Below are positions 28,191 through 37,636 of a stretch of DNA of 64,000 nucleotides, one piece after another. The position numbers and the translations under genes were made by a program. Under the pieces are notes generated by a model. The model searched no databases, had not been told where the DNA came from, and saw nothing but the letters and a program-made list of their open reading frames with translations. Positions within the stretch are counted from its first letter, which is position 1. Each line of letters opens with the position of its first letter. The stretch is from Acidobacteriota bacterium (GTDB taxonomy: Bacteria; Acidobacteriota; Vicinamibacteria; Vicinamibacterales; CAVVIG01), in contig JACPZW010000028.1 of assembly GCA_016195265.1 (NCBI GenBank), positions 1 through 64,000 on the forward strand, read 5' to 3'.

Positions 28191-29264
28191 ATGGAAGAGG
28201 ACGCGCGCGCGGTTCGCGCGGGCGAACAGCTCGACTGGGACCGGCTCGTCCGGTGGCTGCGCGAGCGTTTGCCGCTCTGCGGCATCCCGGGCCTGGACAC
28301 GTCGGCTGCGCCCGAGCTCGCGCAGTTTCCTGGCGGGCACTCGAACCTCACCTATCTCGTCCGCTTCGGCGAGGTGGACGTCGTCGTCCGCCGGCCGCCG
28401 TTCGGACCGGTGCCGCCGACGGCGCACGACATGGCGCGCGAGTTCCGCTGGCTGTCGGCGATGCACCGCGTCTTCCCGCTCGCGCCCCGGCCGTACCTCC
28501 TCTGCGACGACACGAGCGTGATCGGATCCGTGTTCTACGCCATGGAGCGGCGGCGCGGGCTCGTCGTGCGCGCGGAAGAGCCGCCGGTGCTTGCGGACAA
28601 TCCCGCGGCGCGCCGGCGCCTGAGCGCGTCGATGATCGACACGCTCGCTGATCTCCACGCCATCGACGTCGTCGAAGGCGGATTGAGCGGTCTGGGCAAG
28701 CCGGCGGGATTCGTTGAGCGCCAGGTGCGCGGCTGGTCGGACCGCTGGACGCGATCGCAGACGACGCCGCGCGCGGAGATGGACGCGCTGTCGGCCTGGC
28801 TGATCGCGCACCTGCCGGGCGATCCGCCCAGGCCGTCGGTCGTTCACGGCGACTTCAAGCTGGACAACGTGATGCTGGACCCGAGCGACGTCGGCCGCAT
28901 CGTCGCCGTGTTCGACTGGGAGATGAGTGCGCTGGGAGACCCGCTCGTCGATCTCGGGATCGTGCTCGCGTACTGGGCGCCGACGGCGCCGGCGTCGATG
29001 CGCGACGCGCTGACGACCGTCACGCATCGGCCCGGCTACTTCACACGCGACGAAATCATCGGCCGCTACGCCGCGCGGTCCGGGCGCGATCTCTCGGGCA
29101 TCCGCTTCTACGAGATCTTCGCGCTGTTCAAGATCGCCGTCGTCATCCAGCAGATCTATTACCGCTACACGCAGGGCCAGACGACGGATGCGCGGTTCGC
29201 GACGTTCGACGCGCGGGTGGAATTTCTTGCGCGGACCGCGGCGGGCATCCTCACGAAGGCGTGA
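28191..29264 (+). CDS. APH-fold phosphotransferase (ACAD10/11-type partner)
   Basis: The protein has 357 aa from ATG at 28191. The kinase catalytic loop is [14 protein letters not shown] and the metal-binding motif is [12 protein letters not shown]. The N-lobe has [14 protein letters not shown]. It is of the aminoglycoside-phosphotransferase fold, but this branch is linked to acyl-CoA dehydrogenases and thought to phosphorylate hydroxyacyl-CoA rather than antibiotics. It is divergent from the acyl-CoA dehydrogenase with only 16 bp between start codons. Longer in-frame starts upstream lie inside that gene and are rejected. Confidence 0.85.
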   Translation: MEEDARAVRAGEQLDWDRLVRWLRERLPLCGIPGLDTSAAPELAQFPGGHSNLTYLVRFGEVDVVVRRPPFGPVPPTAHDMAREFRWLSAMHRVFPLAPRPYLLCDDTSVIGSVFYAMERRRGLVVRAEEPPVLADNPAARRRLSASMIDTLADLHAIDVVEGGLSGLGKPAGFVERQVRGWSDRWTRSQTTPRAEMDALSAWLIAHLPGDPPRPSVVHGDFKLDNVMLDPSDVGRIVAVFDWEMSALGDPLVDLGIVLAYWAPTAPASMRDALTTVTHRPGYFTRDEIIGRYAARSGRDLSGIRFYEIFALFKIAVVIQQIYYRYTQGQTTDARFATFDARVEFLARTAAGILTKA

Positions 29265-29267
29265 CGA

Positions 29268-29300
29268 CTCGGGTTCAGGGTTCAGGGTTCAGGGTTCGAC
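29268..29300. repeat. 7-bp-period tandem repeat (GGTTCAG type)
   Basis: GGTTCAG is repeated about three times. Read on the minus strand, it encodes the last residues (LNPEP) and stop of the membrane protein at 29275-29634. Confidence 0.8.
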
Positions 29301-29634
29301 GGCGATAAAACCAGTCGACGACGAACAGCGCGCCCACGAGGTAGGCCGGGCCGCTGATCAGCAGAATGTCCACGGACGGCAATCCGCGGCCGAGTGCCCA
29401 CGACGTATGAAACGCGCCGGCGAGGACGAACAGCAGTCCGCCGGGGACTTCCCAGCGCCACGCGACTGCGACGGCGAGCAACACGACCGCGGTCGGGATC
29501 AGGTGCACGACGAACGCGACGAGCTTTTGAGAGATCGTGAAGTTCCCTTCGAAGGCGTCGGCCGCGAAGATCGTGATGAACGCGGCGAGCAGGACGCCGA
29601 GGACCCGGGGCAACCAGAACAACAGCGGCTTCAT
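29275..29634 (-). CDS. Small four-helix membrane protein
   Basis: The protein has 119 aa. Four hydrophobic segments are seen: LPRVLGVLLAAFITIFAADAF-like at 8-27, LVAFVVHLIPTAVVLLAVAVA, GGLLFVLAGAFH and ILLISGPAYLVGALFVVDW. It looks like a DUF-type integral membrane protein of unknown role. Its last residues come from the GGTTCAG repeat, so the original C-terminus may have been different. It is divergent from the cytochrome c gene. Confidence 0.65.
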   Translation of the reverse strand: MKPLLFWLPRVLGVLLAAFITIFAADAFEGNFTISQKLVAFVVHLIPTAVVLLAVAVAWRWEVPGGLLFVLAGAFHTSWALGRGLPSVDILLISGPAYLVGALFVVDWFYRRRTLNPEP

Positions 29635-29733
29635 GACGTCACCTGCTCACGCTGCCACAAGTTGCCGCGCGGTTTCAACGCCGCGTACACTTCTCCGATT
29701 CATCCGGTTCAGATGCGACGGTGTGGAGTTGAG

Positions 29734-30195
29734 ATGGAGCGCCTCAGCACGAGCACGACGGCATGGCTGATGGCGGGCATCGCGCTGTACAGTGCGACGG
29801 CCTACGCATCAGTGCGCGCGAGCCAGGACGCCCCTAGGACGGCGTCGACGACGTGGGATGCAGTCTTCACCGACGCGCAGGCGAAGCGCGGCGATGCGCT
29901 CTACGCGCAATATTGCGGGAAGTGCCACGCGCCGGATTTGACAGGCGCCGACGTCGCGCCGGCGCTGACGGGCGCTGACTTCTCTGCCAACTGGAACGAT
30001 CTTTCTCTTGGCGATCTGTTCGAGCGGATCCGCATCGGCATGCCGGCCGACACGCCCGGCAGCCTGAGCCGCCAGGACAACGCGGACGTCCTCGCGTTCA
30101 TGCTCTTCAAGGCGGGCTTCCCCGCCGGCGCGGCGGAACTGCCGACGCAGGTGGAAGTCCTGAAAGAGATCAAGTTCGTCGCGCAGAAGAAATGA
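29734..30195 (+). CDS. Exported mono-haem cytochrome c
   Basis: The protein has 153 aa. ATG at 29734 is favoured over 29713 because GGAG lies five bases upstream. A signal peptide (TAWLMAGIALYSATAYA) is followed by one CGKCH haem site (61-65) and a distal Met candidate in RIGMPADTPG. This is the class I layout (KRGDALYAQYCGKCHAPDLTG ... DVLAFMLF). It probably carries electrons in the periplasm, for example for PQQ dehydrogenases like the one at 46180. Confidence 0.85.
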   Translation: MERLSTSTTAWLMAGIALYSATAYASVRASQDAPRTASTTWDAVFTDAQAKRGDALYAQYCGKCHAPDLTGADVAPALTGADFSANWNDLSLGDLFERIRIGMPADTPGSLSRQDNADVLAFMLFKAGFPAGAAELPTQVEVLKEIKFVAQKK

Positions 30196-30199
30196 ATCG

Positions 30200-31132
30200 T
30201 CACCAGCGTCGGCTGATCCGGACGCCGACGGCATTGCGCGAGATCGCCGGTGAAACAACTGTTCGCTTCTCCGGCTCGGGGTAGACGATCGTCGTCCGGT
30301 GGATGAGCGCCCCCACCGCAAGTCCAAGGCCAGCGCCAAGCGCGCCGACCATGATCGGCCCGTCGACGCATTCTTCGCGTTCCGCACCCGTGCAGGCGAT
30401 CGCCGCGCCAAGGGCCGCGCCCGCGCCGGCCCCGATGAGCACAGCTGCCCGGATCGGCTGGCGCCGCACAGCCACCTGACGAATGGTCTCCCGCGTGAAA
30501 TGCGTCTCGCCCGCAGCGGTCTGGACCATGATCTCATCGGCCGTAAGGCCCGTCAGGCGACCTGTGGTCCTTCCCCCCGACTGGTCCTCGACCCGAAGCT
30601 GGTCGTCGAGGTTGACGCGAAGGGCAAGGTCCTCGAGCAGGCTGGTACGCGCACCGATGGGGTCGCGGGACAGGGGAACGGAAGCGCCGTGCTCTGCCGC
30701 GCGATAGATGGTCTTCATGTGAGGGATGAGCGCCCCGATGGCCAGCCCGGCGCCCGCGCCGAGCACTGCGGCGCCGACCGGTGCCGCCCCGGCGTTTCCG
30801 TTCCTGGCGACCGCCACCTCGCCAAGAACCGCAAACACACCGGCCCCAATGAGCGCGCTCTTGCCGAGCGAATGGGCGCGCAAGGCGACGTTGCGGACCT
30901 GTTCGCTCGTGGAATGCTTCTCACCGGCATCGGTCTGGATCGTGATGTCATCGCGCGTGAGGCGCGTGAGCCGACCGGTGGTCTTGACGCCCGACTGATC
31001 CTCGACCCGAAGCCGATCGTCGAGGTTGACTCGAAGCGCGAGGTCCTTGAAGGACTGAAGCGGCTGAGCGACGACCGGAAGTGCGGACGCCGCGAGACAC
31101 CCGATCAACGTGAGCGAAAGTACGGGTTTCAT
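30200..31132 (-). CDS. Exported protein with duplicated beta module and glycine-zipper segments
   Basis: The protein has 310 aa from ATG at 31132 (MKPVLSLTLIGCLAASALPV, signal peptide). The protein is two tandem copies of one unit: a beta module beginning DLALRVNLDDRLRVEDQSG (first copy) or DLALRVNLDDQLRVEDQSG (second), then a Gly/Ala zipper that could span a membrane (GAAVLGAGAGLAIGALI and GALGAGLGLAVGALI). Zipper proteins of this type often sit in the outer membrane or envelope. Function is unknown. The DNA of the two copies is also clearly related. Confidence 0.7.
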   Translation of the reverse strand: MKPVLSLTLIGCLAASALPVVAQPLQSFKDLALRVNLDDRLRVEDQSGVKTTGRLTRLTRDDITIQTDAGEKHSTSEQVRNVALRAHSLGKSALIGAGVFAVLGEVAVARNGNAGAAPVGAAVLGAGAGLAIGALIPHMKTIYRAAEHGASVPLSRDPIGARTSLLEDLALRVNLDDQLRVEDQSGGRTTGRLTGLTADEIMVQTAAGETHFTRETIRQVAVRRQPIRAAVLIGAGAGAALGAAIACTGAEREECVDGPIMVGALGAGLGLAVGALIHRTTIVYPEPEKRTVVSPAISRNAVGVRISRRW

Positions 31133-31200
31133 CTCTACGCATCGTACGTTCCGATGCCGGACCGCCGCAATCCGAGCGCTTCGCTCTGTTTTCTGACGTC

Positions 31201-31509
31201 CTACTTCACGCGGACCCACGTCAGCGTCGCCGTCACTCGCTCGCCCGCCTTCACCGACAGCGTCAGCTGATTCCCATCGTCAGAGAATCCGTAATAGCGG
31301 ACTTGCTCGGTGCCGAGCCAGTGCGGATACGACGAGCCGATCACGTGATGCGTGACGGTACGCTTCTGCGCGTCGACGGTGAACGGACCGAAGTACCCGA
31401 TGTACCGGCCGGGCCGCACCGCGCCGTTCTGATCGAACGTCTCGTACTTGACGAGCTTCCAGTTGCCGATCAGCCGCCGCGTGACGTCAGCGGCCGTGTC
31501 GGCGGCCAA
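31201..31509 (-). CDS. Lipocalin-like protein, probably internally deleted
   Basis: The protein has 102 aa from TTG at 31509. It starts LIGNWKLVKYETFDQNGAVR and ends TLSVKAGERVTATLTWVRVK, matching lipocalin-like domain families. About 40 residues usually found between the first strand and YIGYFGPFTVD are missing. The N-terminus abuts a heptamer repeat, so it may also have lost a signal peptide. It could be non-functional. Confidence 0.5.
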   Translation of the reverse strand: MAADTAADVTRRLIGNWKLVKYETFDQNGAVRPGRYIGYFGPFTVDAQKRTVTHHVIGSSYPHWLGTEQVRYYGFSDDGNQLTLSVKAGERVTATLTWVRVK

Positions 31510-31519
31510 GGTCCGGCTG

Positions 31520-31582
31520 AAGCCCCTCAGCCCTCAGCCCTTCGTTCCCCAGCCACCAGCCACCAGCCACCAGCCACCATCT
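31520..31582. repeat. 7-bp-period tandem repeat (TCAGCCC / ACCAGCC types)
   Basis: TCAGCCC-TCAGCCC is followed by ACCAGCC in four copies. It lies between the lipocalin-like gene and the hybrid pseudogene. Confidence 0.8.
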
Positions 31583-31615
31583 TTTCATGTAGCATTACGC
31601 CTTCAAGGAGCTTCC

Positions 31616-31854
31616 ATGAAATTCCGCACGCTCGTCTGACCGGCCTGTGCGCGATTCTCCCAGCGACCGCGTTTCCCCAGGCGCTCACGAGCCTCGCGTC
31701 GGTCCGCGTGGGCTACGTCACGCGCAAGAACACGTACATCGAAGTGCCCGGCGGCCTGCACAGCGACGTCGTCGCGCCGAACCTGGCGGCCGTCGTCGAG
31801 TTCTTCGACGCGCACCGCAAGACCATGCGGTCACGTCGCAGCAACAGTGATTGA
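31616..31854 (+). pseudogene. Hybrid gene relic with a frameshift
   Basis: AAGGAG and ATG at 31616 open a signal-peptide-like start that stops after seven codons (MKFRTLV). One base over, the frame continues as a signal-like segment and ALTSLASVRVGYVTRKNT, a secreted-protein N-terminus. It then switches to EVPGGLHSDVVAPNLAAVVEF, which looks like the C-terminus of an alpha/beta hydrolase. So the relic joins the start of one gene to the end of another. Confidence 0.55.
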
Positions 31855-31918
31855 GCCGGGTCCGAAAGGATCCGGCCTACGTCCGCGGATCAGTAGGGCG
31901 GGTCCTTTGGGACCCGCC
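31855..31918. repeat. Paired dispersed hairpins (GGGTCC type)
   Basis: GCCGGGTCC-GAAA-GGATCCGGC-CTAC (one mismatch) is followed by GTAG-GGCGGGTCC-TTTG-GGACCCGCC. The pair lies between the relic and the next gene, whose ribosome site GCGAGG follows at once. Confidence 0.85.
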
Positions 31919-31932
31919 TGAGCGAGGTGGCG

Positions 31933-32850
31933 ATGCTCTTGCGCGCGTTCATCGTAGCGGGCCTGCTTGTCGCGCTGTACGGCGGCGCGGCGCAGCAGAC
32001 TGTGCCAGCAACCTCTCCCGCCTCTCCCGCCCGTCCTGCCCAGCCGGCTGATCCGGTCGCCGGCAACTGGCGCGGCACGCTGACGTCGGCGCCGGGCGTG
32101 ACGAGCCCGATCATCATCACGATCGCGAAGCGCGGCGACACGTATTCCGGATCGACGAGCGGCCTGACGGCGACCGCGGAAATCCCGCTGAAGAAACTCA
32201 CGGTCAGCGGCACGCACATTACGATCGAGGCCGCGTCGGAATCACGGCTCGGCGACGTCACGCTGACCGGCGATCTCACGACCGAAGGCGCGGCACCGGC
32301 AACAATGACGGGCTCGGGGACGCTGACCGTCGGCGGCCAGCACTTCGACATCACGTTCGCGCTGCAGCGCCGGCCGCGCGCCGAGGTCATTCAGCCGCAG
32401 GTCGAGCAGAAGATCGACTATTTCACCGGCCGCTGGACGTTCGACTATCTCGGCGCGGAGTATCCGCCGCTCAGCGCGGGCAGCCGGACGGGCGCGGTGA
32501 CCTTTACGAAAGTGGGCGCGACGACCTTCGTCAATGGCAACTTGGACGGCGAGGTCGCGGGCAAGGCGTATTCAGAGACCATGTCGATCGGCCTCGATCC
32601 TGAGACGAACATGATCGTGTTTCAGGAGCGTCACGCCGACGGCACCGAGCTCGTCAGCGTCGGCAACTGGCGCAGCCCGATCGGGATCAGCTTCGTCACG
32701 TCGCCGGTGTCCGCCGGCGGGAAGTTGTATCAGCTGCGGCGGTTCCTCCATGTCACGTCGCCTTCCGCCTTCGAGGTGACCGAGGAATTCTCCCCCGACG
32801 GCGGGCCCTTCCGGCGCCTCGGCAGCGCGACGTTCACCAAGAAACAGTAG
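31933..32850 (+). CDS. Exported beta-rich protein, unknown function
   Basis: The protein has 305 aa from ATG at 31933 (AGCGAGG five bases upstream). A signal peptide (FIVAGLLVALYGGAAQ) is followed by a Pro/Ala linker. A first beta domain (GNWRGTLTSAPGVTSPIIIT) follows, then a second lipocalin/DUF1579-like domain from about residue 135 (DYFTGRWTFDYLGAEYPPLS). Both may bind small hydrophobic ligands, by fold analogy only. Its TAG stop is also the first bases of the following hairpin element. Confidence 0.6.
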   Translation: MLLRAFIVAGLLVALYGGAAQQTVPATSPASPARPAQPADPVAGNWRGTLTSAPGVTSPIIITIAKRGDTYSGSTSGLTATAEIPLKKLTVSGTHITIEAASESRLGDVTLTGDLTTEGAAPATMTGSGTLTVGGQHFDITFALQRRPRAEVIQPQVEQKIDYFTGRWTFDYLGAEYPPLSAGSRTGAVTFTKVGATTFVNGNLDGEVAGKAYSETMSIGLDPETNMIVFQERHADGTELVSVGNWRSPIGISFVTSPVSAGGKLYQLRRFLHVTSPSAFEVTEEFSPDGGPFRRLGSATFTKKQ

Positions 32851-32900
32851 GCCGGGTCCTTTCGGACCCGGCTGATCTGGCGGGTCCCAAAGGACCCGCC
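32851..32900. repeat. Paired dispersed hairpins (GGGTCC type)
   Basis: GCCGGGTCC-TTTC-GGACCCGGC (32851-32872) is followed by GGCGGGTCC-CAAA-GGACCCGCC (32879-32900) and CTAC. The GTAG that opens the element contains the stop codon of the upstream gene. It could act as a terminator ahead of gltB. Confidence 0.85.
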
Positions 32901-32933
32901 CTACGCCTCAACAATCCATCCGTACGGCGTATG

Positions 32934-32960
32934 GATCCAATCGGATCATTGTATTTTACT
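32934..32960 (+). promoter_or_regulatory. Possible gltB promoter region
   Basis: The spacer before gltB carries a short inverted repeat GATCC-AATC-GGATC followed by ATTGTATTTTAC, the only AT-rich run near this operon. It is a plausible operator plus -10 region. No sigma-54 GG-N10-GC pattern is evident. Confidence 0.3.
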
Positions 32961-32968
32961 TCTGCCTC

Positions 32969-35900
32969 ATGGCTTGGCATAACAGGCATTCCATGATCGC
33001 CCGTCCGCCGAACGCCACCGGTCTCTACGATCCGCGCCACGAGCACGACGCGTGCGGCGTCGGCTTCGTCGTGGACATCAAGGGCCGCCGCTCGCACGGC
33101 GTCATCGAGAAGGGCCTGCGCATCCTCCTCAACCTGCTCCACCGCGGGGCGTGCGGCTGTGAAGCGAACACCGGCGACGGCGCGGGGATCCTCATCCAGA
33201 TGCCGGACCGGTTCCTGCGCAAGGTCACGGCGGACCTGGGGATCGCGCTGCCGCCCGCCGGCCGGTACGGCGCGGGCCTGGTGTTTCTGCCCAGAAACCG
33301 CGGCGAGCGGGAACAGTGCCGCGAGCTCGTCGAACAGACGGCGCGGAGCGAGGGTCACGCCGTGCTCGGCTGGCGCCCCGTGCCCGGCGACGACTCGAGC
33401 CTCGGCGCGTCGGCGCGCGCGAGCAAGCCGGTCATCGAGCAGGTGTTCATCGCGGACCGGGCGGACCGGACCGACCGCGCGGGCACGGCCGACCGCATGC
33501 GGTTCGAGCGCGCGCTCTACATCATCCGCAAACAGGTCGAGCACGCGGCCGACCGCCTGGGGCTGAGCGAGCGTCACGCCTTCTACCTCGTCAGCCTCTC
33601 GGCGGCCACGCTCATCTACAAGGGCATGCTGACGGCCGATCAGATCGCGCCGGTCTTCCCGGACCTGCTCGACCCCGACATGGAGTCGGCGCTCGCGCTC
33701 GTCCACCAGCGCTTCAGCACCAACACGTTCCCGTCGTGGCCGCTCGCGCACCCGTACCGCTACGTCGCGCACAACGGCGAGATCAACACCTTGCGCGGCA
33801 ACATCAACTGGATGCGCGCGCGCGAAGGCCTGATGCGCTCGCCGCTCTTCGGCGACGACCTCAAGAAGATCCTGCCGGTCATTCGCGAAGGCGGCAGCGA
33901 CACGGCGATCTTCGACAACGTGCTCGAGCTGCTCGTCATGTCCGGCCGGACGTTGCCGCACGCGATTCTGATGATGATCCCCGAGCCGTGGTCGGCGCCT
34001 GGCATCGTCGACGCGATGTCGCCGGAGCTCAAGGCGTTCTACGAATTCCATTCGGCGCTGATGGAGCCGTGGGACGGGCCGGCGTCCATCACCTTCACCG
34101 ACGGCACCGTCGTCGGCGCCGTGCTCGACCGCAACGGCTTGCGTCCCTCGCGCTACTGCGTGACGACGGACGGCCTGGTCGTCATGGCGTCCGAAGTCGG
34201 CGTGCTGGACATCCCGCCGCAGGACATCGTGCTCAAGGAACGGCTGCATCCCGGCCGCATGTTCCTCGTGGACACGGCGCAGGGCCGTATCGTCTCGGAC
34301 GACGAGATCAAGCGCGAGCTCGCGGGCGCGCACCCGTACGGACGCTGGCTCGACGAGCATCTGGTGGACATCGAGGATTTGCCGGCGGCGCCGCATCTGC
34401 CGCCGCTCAGCCACGAGCGCATCGTCCAGCGGCAGCAGCTCTTCGGCTACACGCAGGAAGATCTCGCGATCCTCCTCGGACCGATGGCGAGCAAGGGCGA
34501 AGAGCCCGTCGGATCGATGGGCACCGACACCTCCCTCGCGGTCCTCTCGGATCGACCGCGGCTGCTGTACGACTACTTCAAGCAGCTGTTCGCGCAAGTC
34601 ACCAACCCGCCGCTCGACGCGATTCGCGAGGAGCTGGTGACGACGATGGGGTCGACGGTCGGTCCGGAGGGCAATCTCCTCGAGCCGCGGCCGGAGTCGT
34701 GCCGGCAGATCAGGATCAAGTACCCGATCATCGACAACGAGCAGCTCGCGAAGCTGCGCTACGTCTACGAGCCGGCGTTCAAGTCGATCACGCTGCCGAT
34801 GCTGTTCGACGCGAGCCGCGGCGGGCGCGGTCTGGCCGCCGCGATGGAACAACTGAAGAAGCGCGCGAGCGACGCGGTGGCCGCCGGTTACACGATCATC
34901 ATCCTGTCGGACCGCGGCGCCGACCGCGATCAAGCGCCGATCCCGAGCCTGCTGGCGACCGCCGGCGTGCACCATCATCTCGTCCTGCAGGGCACGCGCA
35001 CGCAGTGCGGGCTCGTCGTCGAGTCCGGCGACGCGCGTGAAGTGCACCACTGTGCGCTGCTGCTCGGCTTCGGCGCCGGCGTCGTCAATCCGTACCTCGC
35101 GTTCGAGACCCTCGACGACATGATCCGCCAGCGGCAGCTCGTGGACGTGACGCACGAGGACGCCGTCGCGCACTACATCAAGGCGCTGAACAAGGGCATC
35201 CTCAAGGTGATGTCCAAGATGGGCATCTCGACGCTGCAGGGCTACTGCGGCGCGCAGATCTTCGAAGCCGTCGGGCTGGACAAGGCGTTCGTCGATCGGT
35301 ACTTCACGTGGACCGCGTCCCGTATCGGCGGCGTGGGCGTCGACGTCGTGGCGGATGAAGTGCGGCGCCGGCACGCGCACGCGTTCCCGTCGCGCGGCGG
35401 CGGGTCGCCGGATCTCGAGAACGGTGGCGAGTATCAGTGGCGCCGCGACGGCGAGTATCACCTCTTCAATCCGGACACCGTCTTCAAGCTGCAGCATGCC
35501 ACCCGCAGCGGCCAGTACGACGTCTTCAAGGAGTACACGCGGCTCGTCGACGACCAGAACACGCGGCACGCGACGCTGCGCGGTCTGCTCGAGTTCGTGC
35601 CCGGCTTCAAGCCGATTCCGATCGACGAAGTCGAACCTATTGAAAACATTGTCAAGCGCTTCGCGACCGGCGCGATGTCCTACGGATCGATCAGCCAGGA
35701 AGCGCACGAGACGCTCGCGATCGCGATGAACCGCATCGGCGGCAAGTCGAATACCGGCGAGGGCGGCGAGGATCCGGCGCGCTACACGCCCGACGCGAAC
35801 GGCGATTCCCGCCGGAGCGCGATCAAGCAGGTCGCGTCGGCGCGCTTCGGCGTCACGAGCGAGTACCTCGTCAACGCCGAGGATCTGCAGATTAAAATGG

Positions 35901-37636
35901 CGCAGGGCGCCAAACCGGGCGAAGGCGGCCAGCTCCCGGGCCACAAGGTCTATCCCTGGATCGCGAAAGTGCGGTACGCGACGCCCGGCGTCGGCCTGAT
36001 CTCGCCGCCGCCGCACCACGACATCTACTCCATCGAAGATCTCGCCCAGCTGATCTACGACCTGAAGAACGCGAATCCCAGGGCGCGGATCTCGGTGAAG
36101 CTCGTGGCCGTGTCCGGCGTCGGCACGATCGCCGCGGGCGTGGCGAAGGCCCACGCGGACGTCATCCTCATCTCCGGCCACGACGGCGGCACCGGCGCGT
36201 CCCCGCTGACGAGCATCAAGCACGGCGGCGTGCCGTGGGAGCTCGGCCTCGCCGAGACGCAGCAGGTCCTGCTGATGAACAAGCTGCGCGACCGCGTCAT
36301 CGTGCAGGTGGACGGCCAGATCAAAACCGGCCGCGACGTCGTCGTCGCCGCACTGATGGGCGCGGAGGAATTCGGCTTTGCGACCGCGCCGCTCGTCGTT
36401 TCGGGCTGCGTGATGATGCGCGTCTGCCATCTGAATACGTGCCCGGTCGGCATCGCGACGCAGGATCCCGCGCTGCGCGCGCAGTTTTCCTGCAAGCCTG
36501 AATTCGTGATCAACTTCTTCCGCTTCATCGCCGAGGAAGTGCGCGAGTACATGGCGCAGCTCGGGTTCCGGACGATGGACGAGATGATCGGACGCGTGGA
36601 TCGGTTGACGGTCCGCCATGCCATCGACCACTGGAAGGCGAAGGGCCTCGACTACGCGGCGATTCTTCAGGCGCCGGCGGCCGCGTCCGGAACGGCCAGG
36701 CGGCACACGCGCGCGCAGGATCACGGGATCGATCGCGCGCTCGACCACGAACTGATTGCGGCGAGCGCGGCGGCGCTGGAGCACCGACAGCCCGTGTCGA
36801 TCGCGCGGCGGATCAGCAACGTGCACCGCGCCGTCGGCACGATGCTCGGCTACGAGGTCACGCGGCGCTGGGGCGGACCCGGCCTGCCCGGCGACACGAT
36901 TCGCATCCGGTTTGCCGGCTCCGCGGGCCAGAGCTTCGGCGCGTTCGTGCCGAGCGGCATCACGCTGTCGCTCGAAGGCGACGCGAACGACTACATCGGC
37001 AAGGGTCTTTCGGGCGGCCGCATCATTGTCTTCCCGCCGGAGCGCGCCACGTTCCCCGCGGAGGACAACGTGATCGCCGGCAACGTCGCGCTCTACGGCG
37101 CGACGAGCGGCGAGGCGTTCATTCGGGGCGTCGCCGGCGAGCGCTTTGCGGTGCGCAATTCCGGCGCGACGGCGGTCGTCGAGGGCATCGGCGATCACGG
37201 CTGCGAGTACATGACGGGCGGGCGGGTCGTCGTGCTCGGGCGGACGGGACGGAACTTCGCCGCGGGGATGTCGGGCGGCATCGCCTACGTGCGGGACGAG
37301 CACCGCACGTTCGAACGGAACTGCAATCCAGCGATGGTCGACCTCGAGCCGCTCGACCTGACGGACCTCGAGCTCGTGCGGAGCCTCATCGCGCGCCACG
37401 TCGCGTTGACGAACAGCGAACTGGGCGCGCGGCTGCTGCGCGAGTGGGACGCGATGTCGCTGCAGTTCATCAAGGTGATGCCGCGTGACTACAAGCGCGC
37501 GCTCGCCACGGTGTGGGCCGGCCAGGGTCAGGGGCCGACCAAGGTCGGCCCCTACGTAGGGGCGGAGCTTGCTCCGCCCAGATCGAACGTCGTCGCGGAG
37601 CTCGCCCCGCCCGATCGGCGGCTCGCCCATGGGTAA
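32969..37636 (+). CDS. gltB: Glutamate synthase, large subunit
   Basis: The protein has 1555 aa. It converts glutamine plus 2-oxoglutarate to two glutamates. Domains in order: class II amidotransferase with nucleophile Cys29 (HDACGVGF, probably exposed by propeptide removal), a central domain, the FMN/synthase domain, a 3Fe-4S site ([12 protein letters not shown]), and the GXGXG domain ([17 protein letters not shown]). The last 40 residues differ from the family: their DNA is hairpin repeat (37531-37616). An ATG at 32993 could also be the start. It overlaps gltD by 8 bp. Confidence 0.95.
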   Translation: MAWHNRHSMIARPPNATGLYDPRHEHDACGVGFVVDIKGRRSHGVIEKGLRILLNLLHRGACGCEANTGDGAGILIQMPDRFLRKVTADLGIALPPAGRYGAGLVFLPRNRGEREQCRELVEQTARSEGHAVLGWRPVPGDDSSLGASARASKPVIEQVFIADRADRTDRAGTADRMRFERALYIIRKQVEHAADRLGLSERHAFYLVSLSAATLIYKGMLTADQIAPVFPDLLDPDMESALALVHQRFSTNTFPSWPLAHPYRYVAHNGEINTLRGNINWMRAREGLMRSPLFGDDLKKILPVIREGGSDTAIFDNVLELLVMSGRTLPHAILMMIPEPWSAPGIVDAMSPELKAFYEFHSALMEPWDGPASITFTDGTVVGAVLDRNGLRPSRYCVTTDGLVVMASEVGVLDIPPQDIVLKERLHPGRMFLVDTAQGRIVSDDEIKRELAGAHPYGRWLDEHLVDIEDLPAAPHLPPLSHERIVQRQQLFGYTQEDLAILLGPMASKGEEPVGSMGTDTSLAVLSDRPRLLYDYFKQLFAQVTNPPLDAIREELVTTMGSTVGPEGNLLEPRPESCRQIRIKYPIIDNEQLAKLRYVYEPAFKSITLPMLFDASRGGRGLAAAMEQLKKRASDAVAAGYTIIILSDRGADRDQAPIPSLLATAGVHHHLVLQGTRTQCGLVVESGDAREVHHCALLLGFGAGVVNPYLAFETLDDMIRQRQLVDVTHEDAVAHYIKALNKGILKVMSKMGISTLQGYCGAQIFEAVGLDKAFVDRYFTWTASRIGGVGVDVVADEVRRRHAHAFPSRGGGSPDLENGGEYQWRRDGEYHLFNPDTVFKLQHATRSGQYDVFKEYTRLVDDQNTRHATLRGLLEFVPGFKPIPIDEVEPIENIVKRFATGAMSYGSISQEAHETLAIAMNRIGGKSNTGEGGEDPARYTPDANGDSRRSAIKQVASARFGVTSEYLVNAEDLQIKMAQGAKPGEGGQLPGHKVYPWIAKVRYATPGVGLISPPPHHDIYSIEDLAQLIYDLKNANPRARISVKLVAVSGVGTIAAGVAKAHADVILISGHDGGTGASPLTSIKHGGVPWELGLAETQQVLLMNKLRDRVIVQVDGQIKTGRDVVVAALMGAEEFGFATAPLVVSGCVMMRVCHLNTCPVGIATQDPALRAQFSCKPEFVINFFRFIAEEVREYMAQLGFRTMDEMIGRVDRLTVRHAIDHWKAKGLDYAAILQAPAAASGTARRHTRAQDHGIDRALDHELIAASAAALEHRQPVSIARRISNVHRAVGTMLGYEVTRRWGGPGLPGDTIRIRFAGSAGQSFGAFVPSGITLSLEGDANDYIGKGLSGGRIIVFPPERATFPAEDNVIAGNVALYGATSGEAFIRGVAGERFAVRNSGATAVVEGIGDHGCEYMTGGRVVVLGRTGRNFAAGMSGGIAYVRDEHRTFERNCNPAMVDLEPLDLTDLELVRSLIARHVALTNSELGARLLREWDAMSLQFIKVMPRDYKRALATVWAGQGQGPTKVGPYVGAELAPPRSNVVAELAPPDRRLAHG
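37531..37616. repeat. Hairpin elements forming the gltB 3' end
   Basis: GGGGCCGACC-AA-GGTCGGCCCC (37531-37552), then TACGTAG, GGGCGGAGC-TT-GCTCCGCCC (near 37560-37579), then a degenerate third stem. The two stem types match those at 11819-11864. Here they are read in the gltB frame as [15 protein letters not shown]. Confidence 0.8.

Noticed and set aside
28191-29264. Aminoglycoside resistance gene
   Set aside because: The APH fold is present, but the neighbour and branch point to the acyl-CoA dehydrogenase-linked phosphotransferases.
32834-37630. Very long open frame on the minus strand opposite gltB
   Set aside because: High-GC shadow: Arg/Ala/Asp-rich with no domain, fully antisense to an intact, recognisable gltB.
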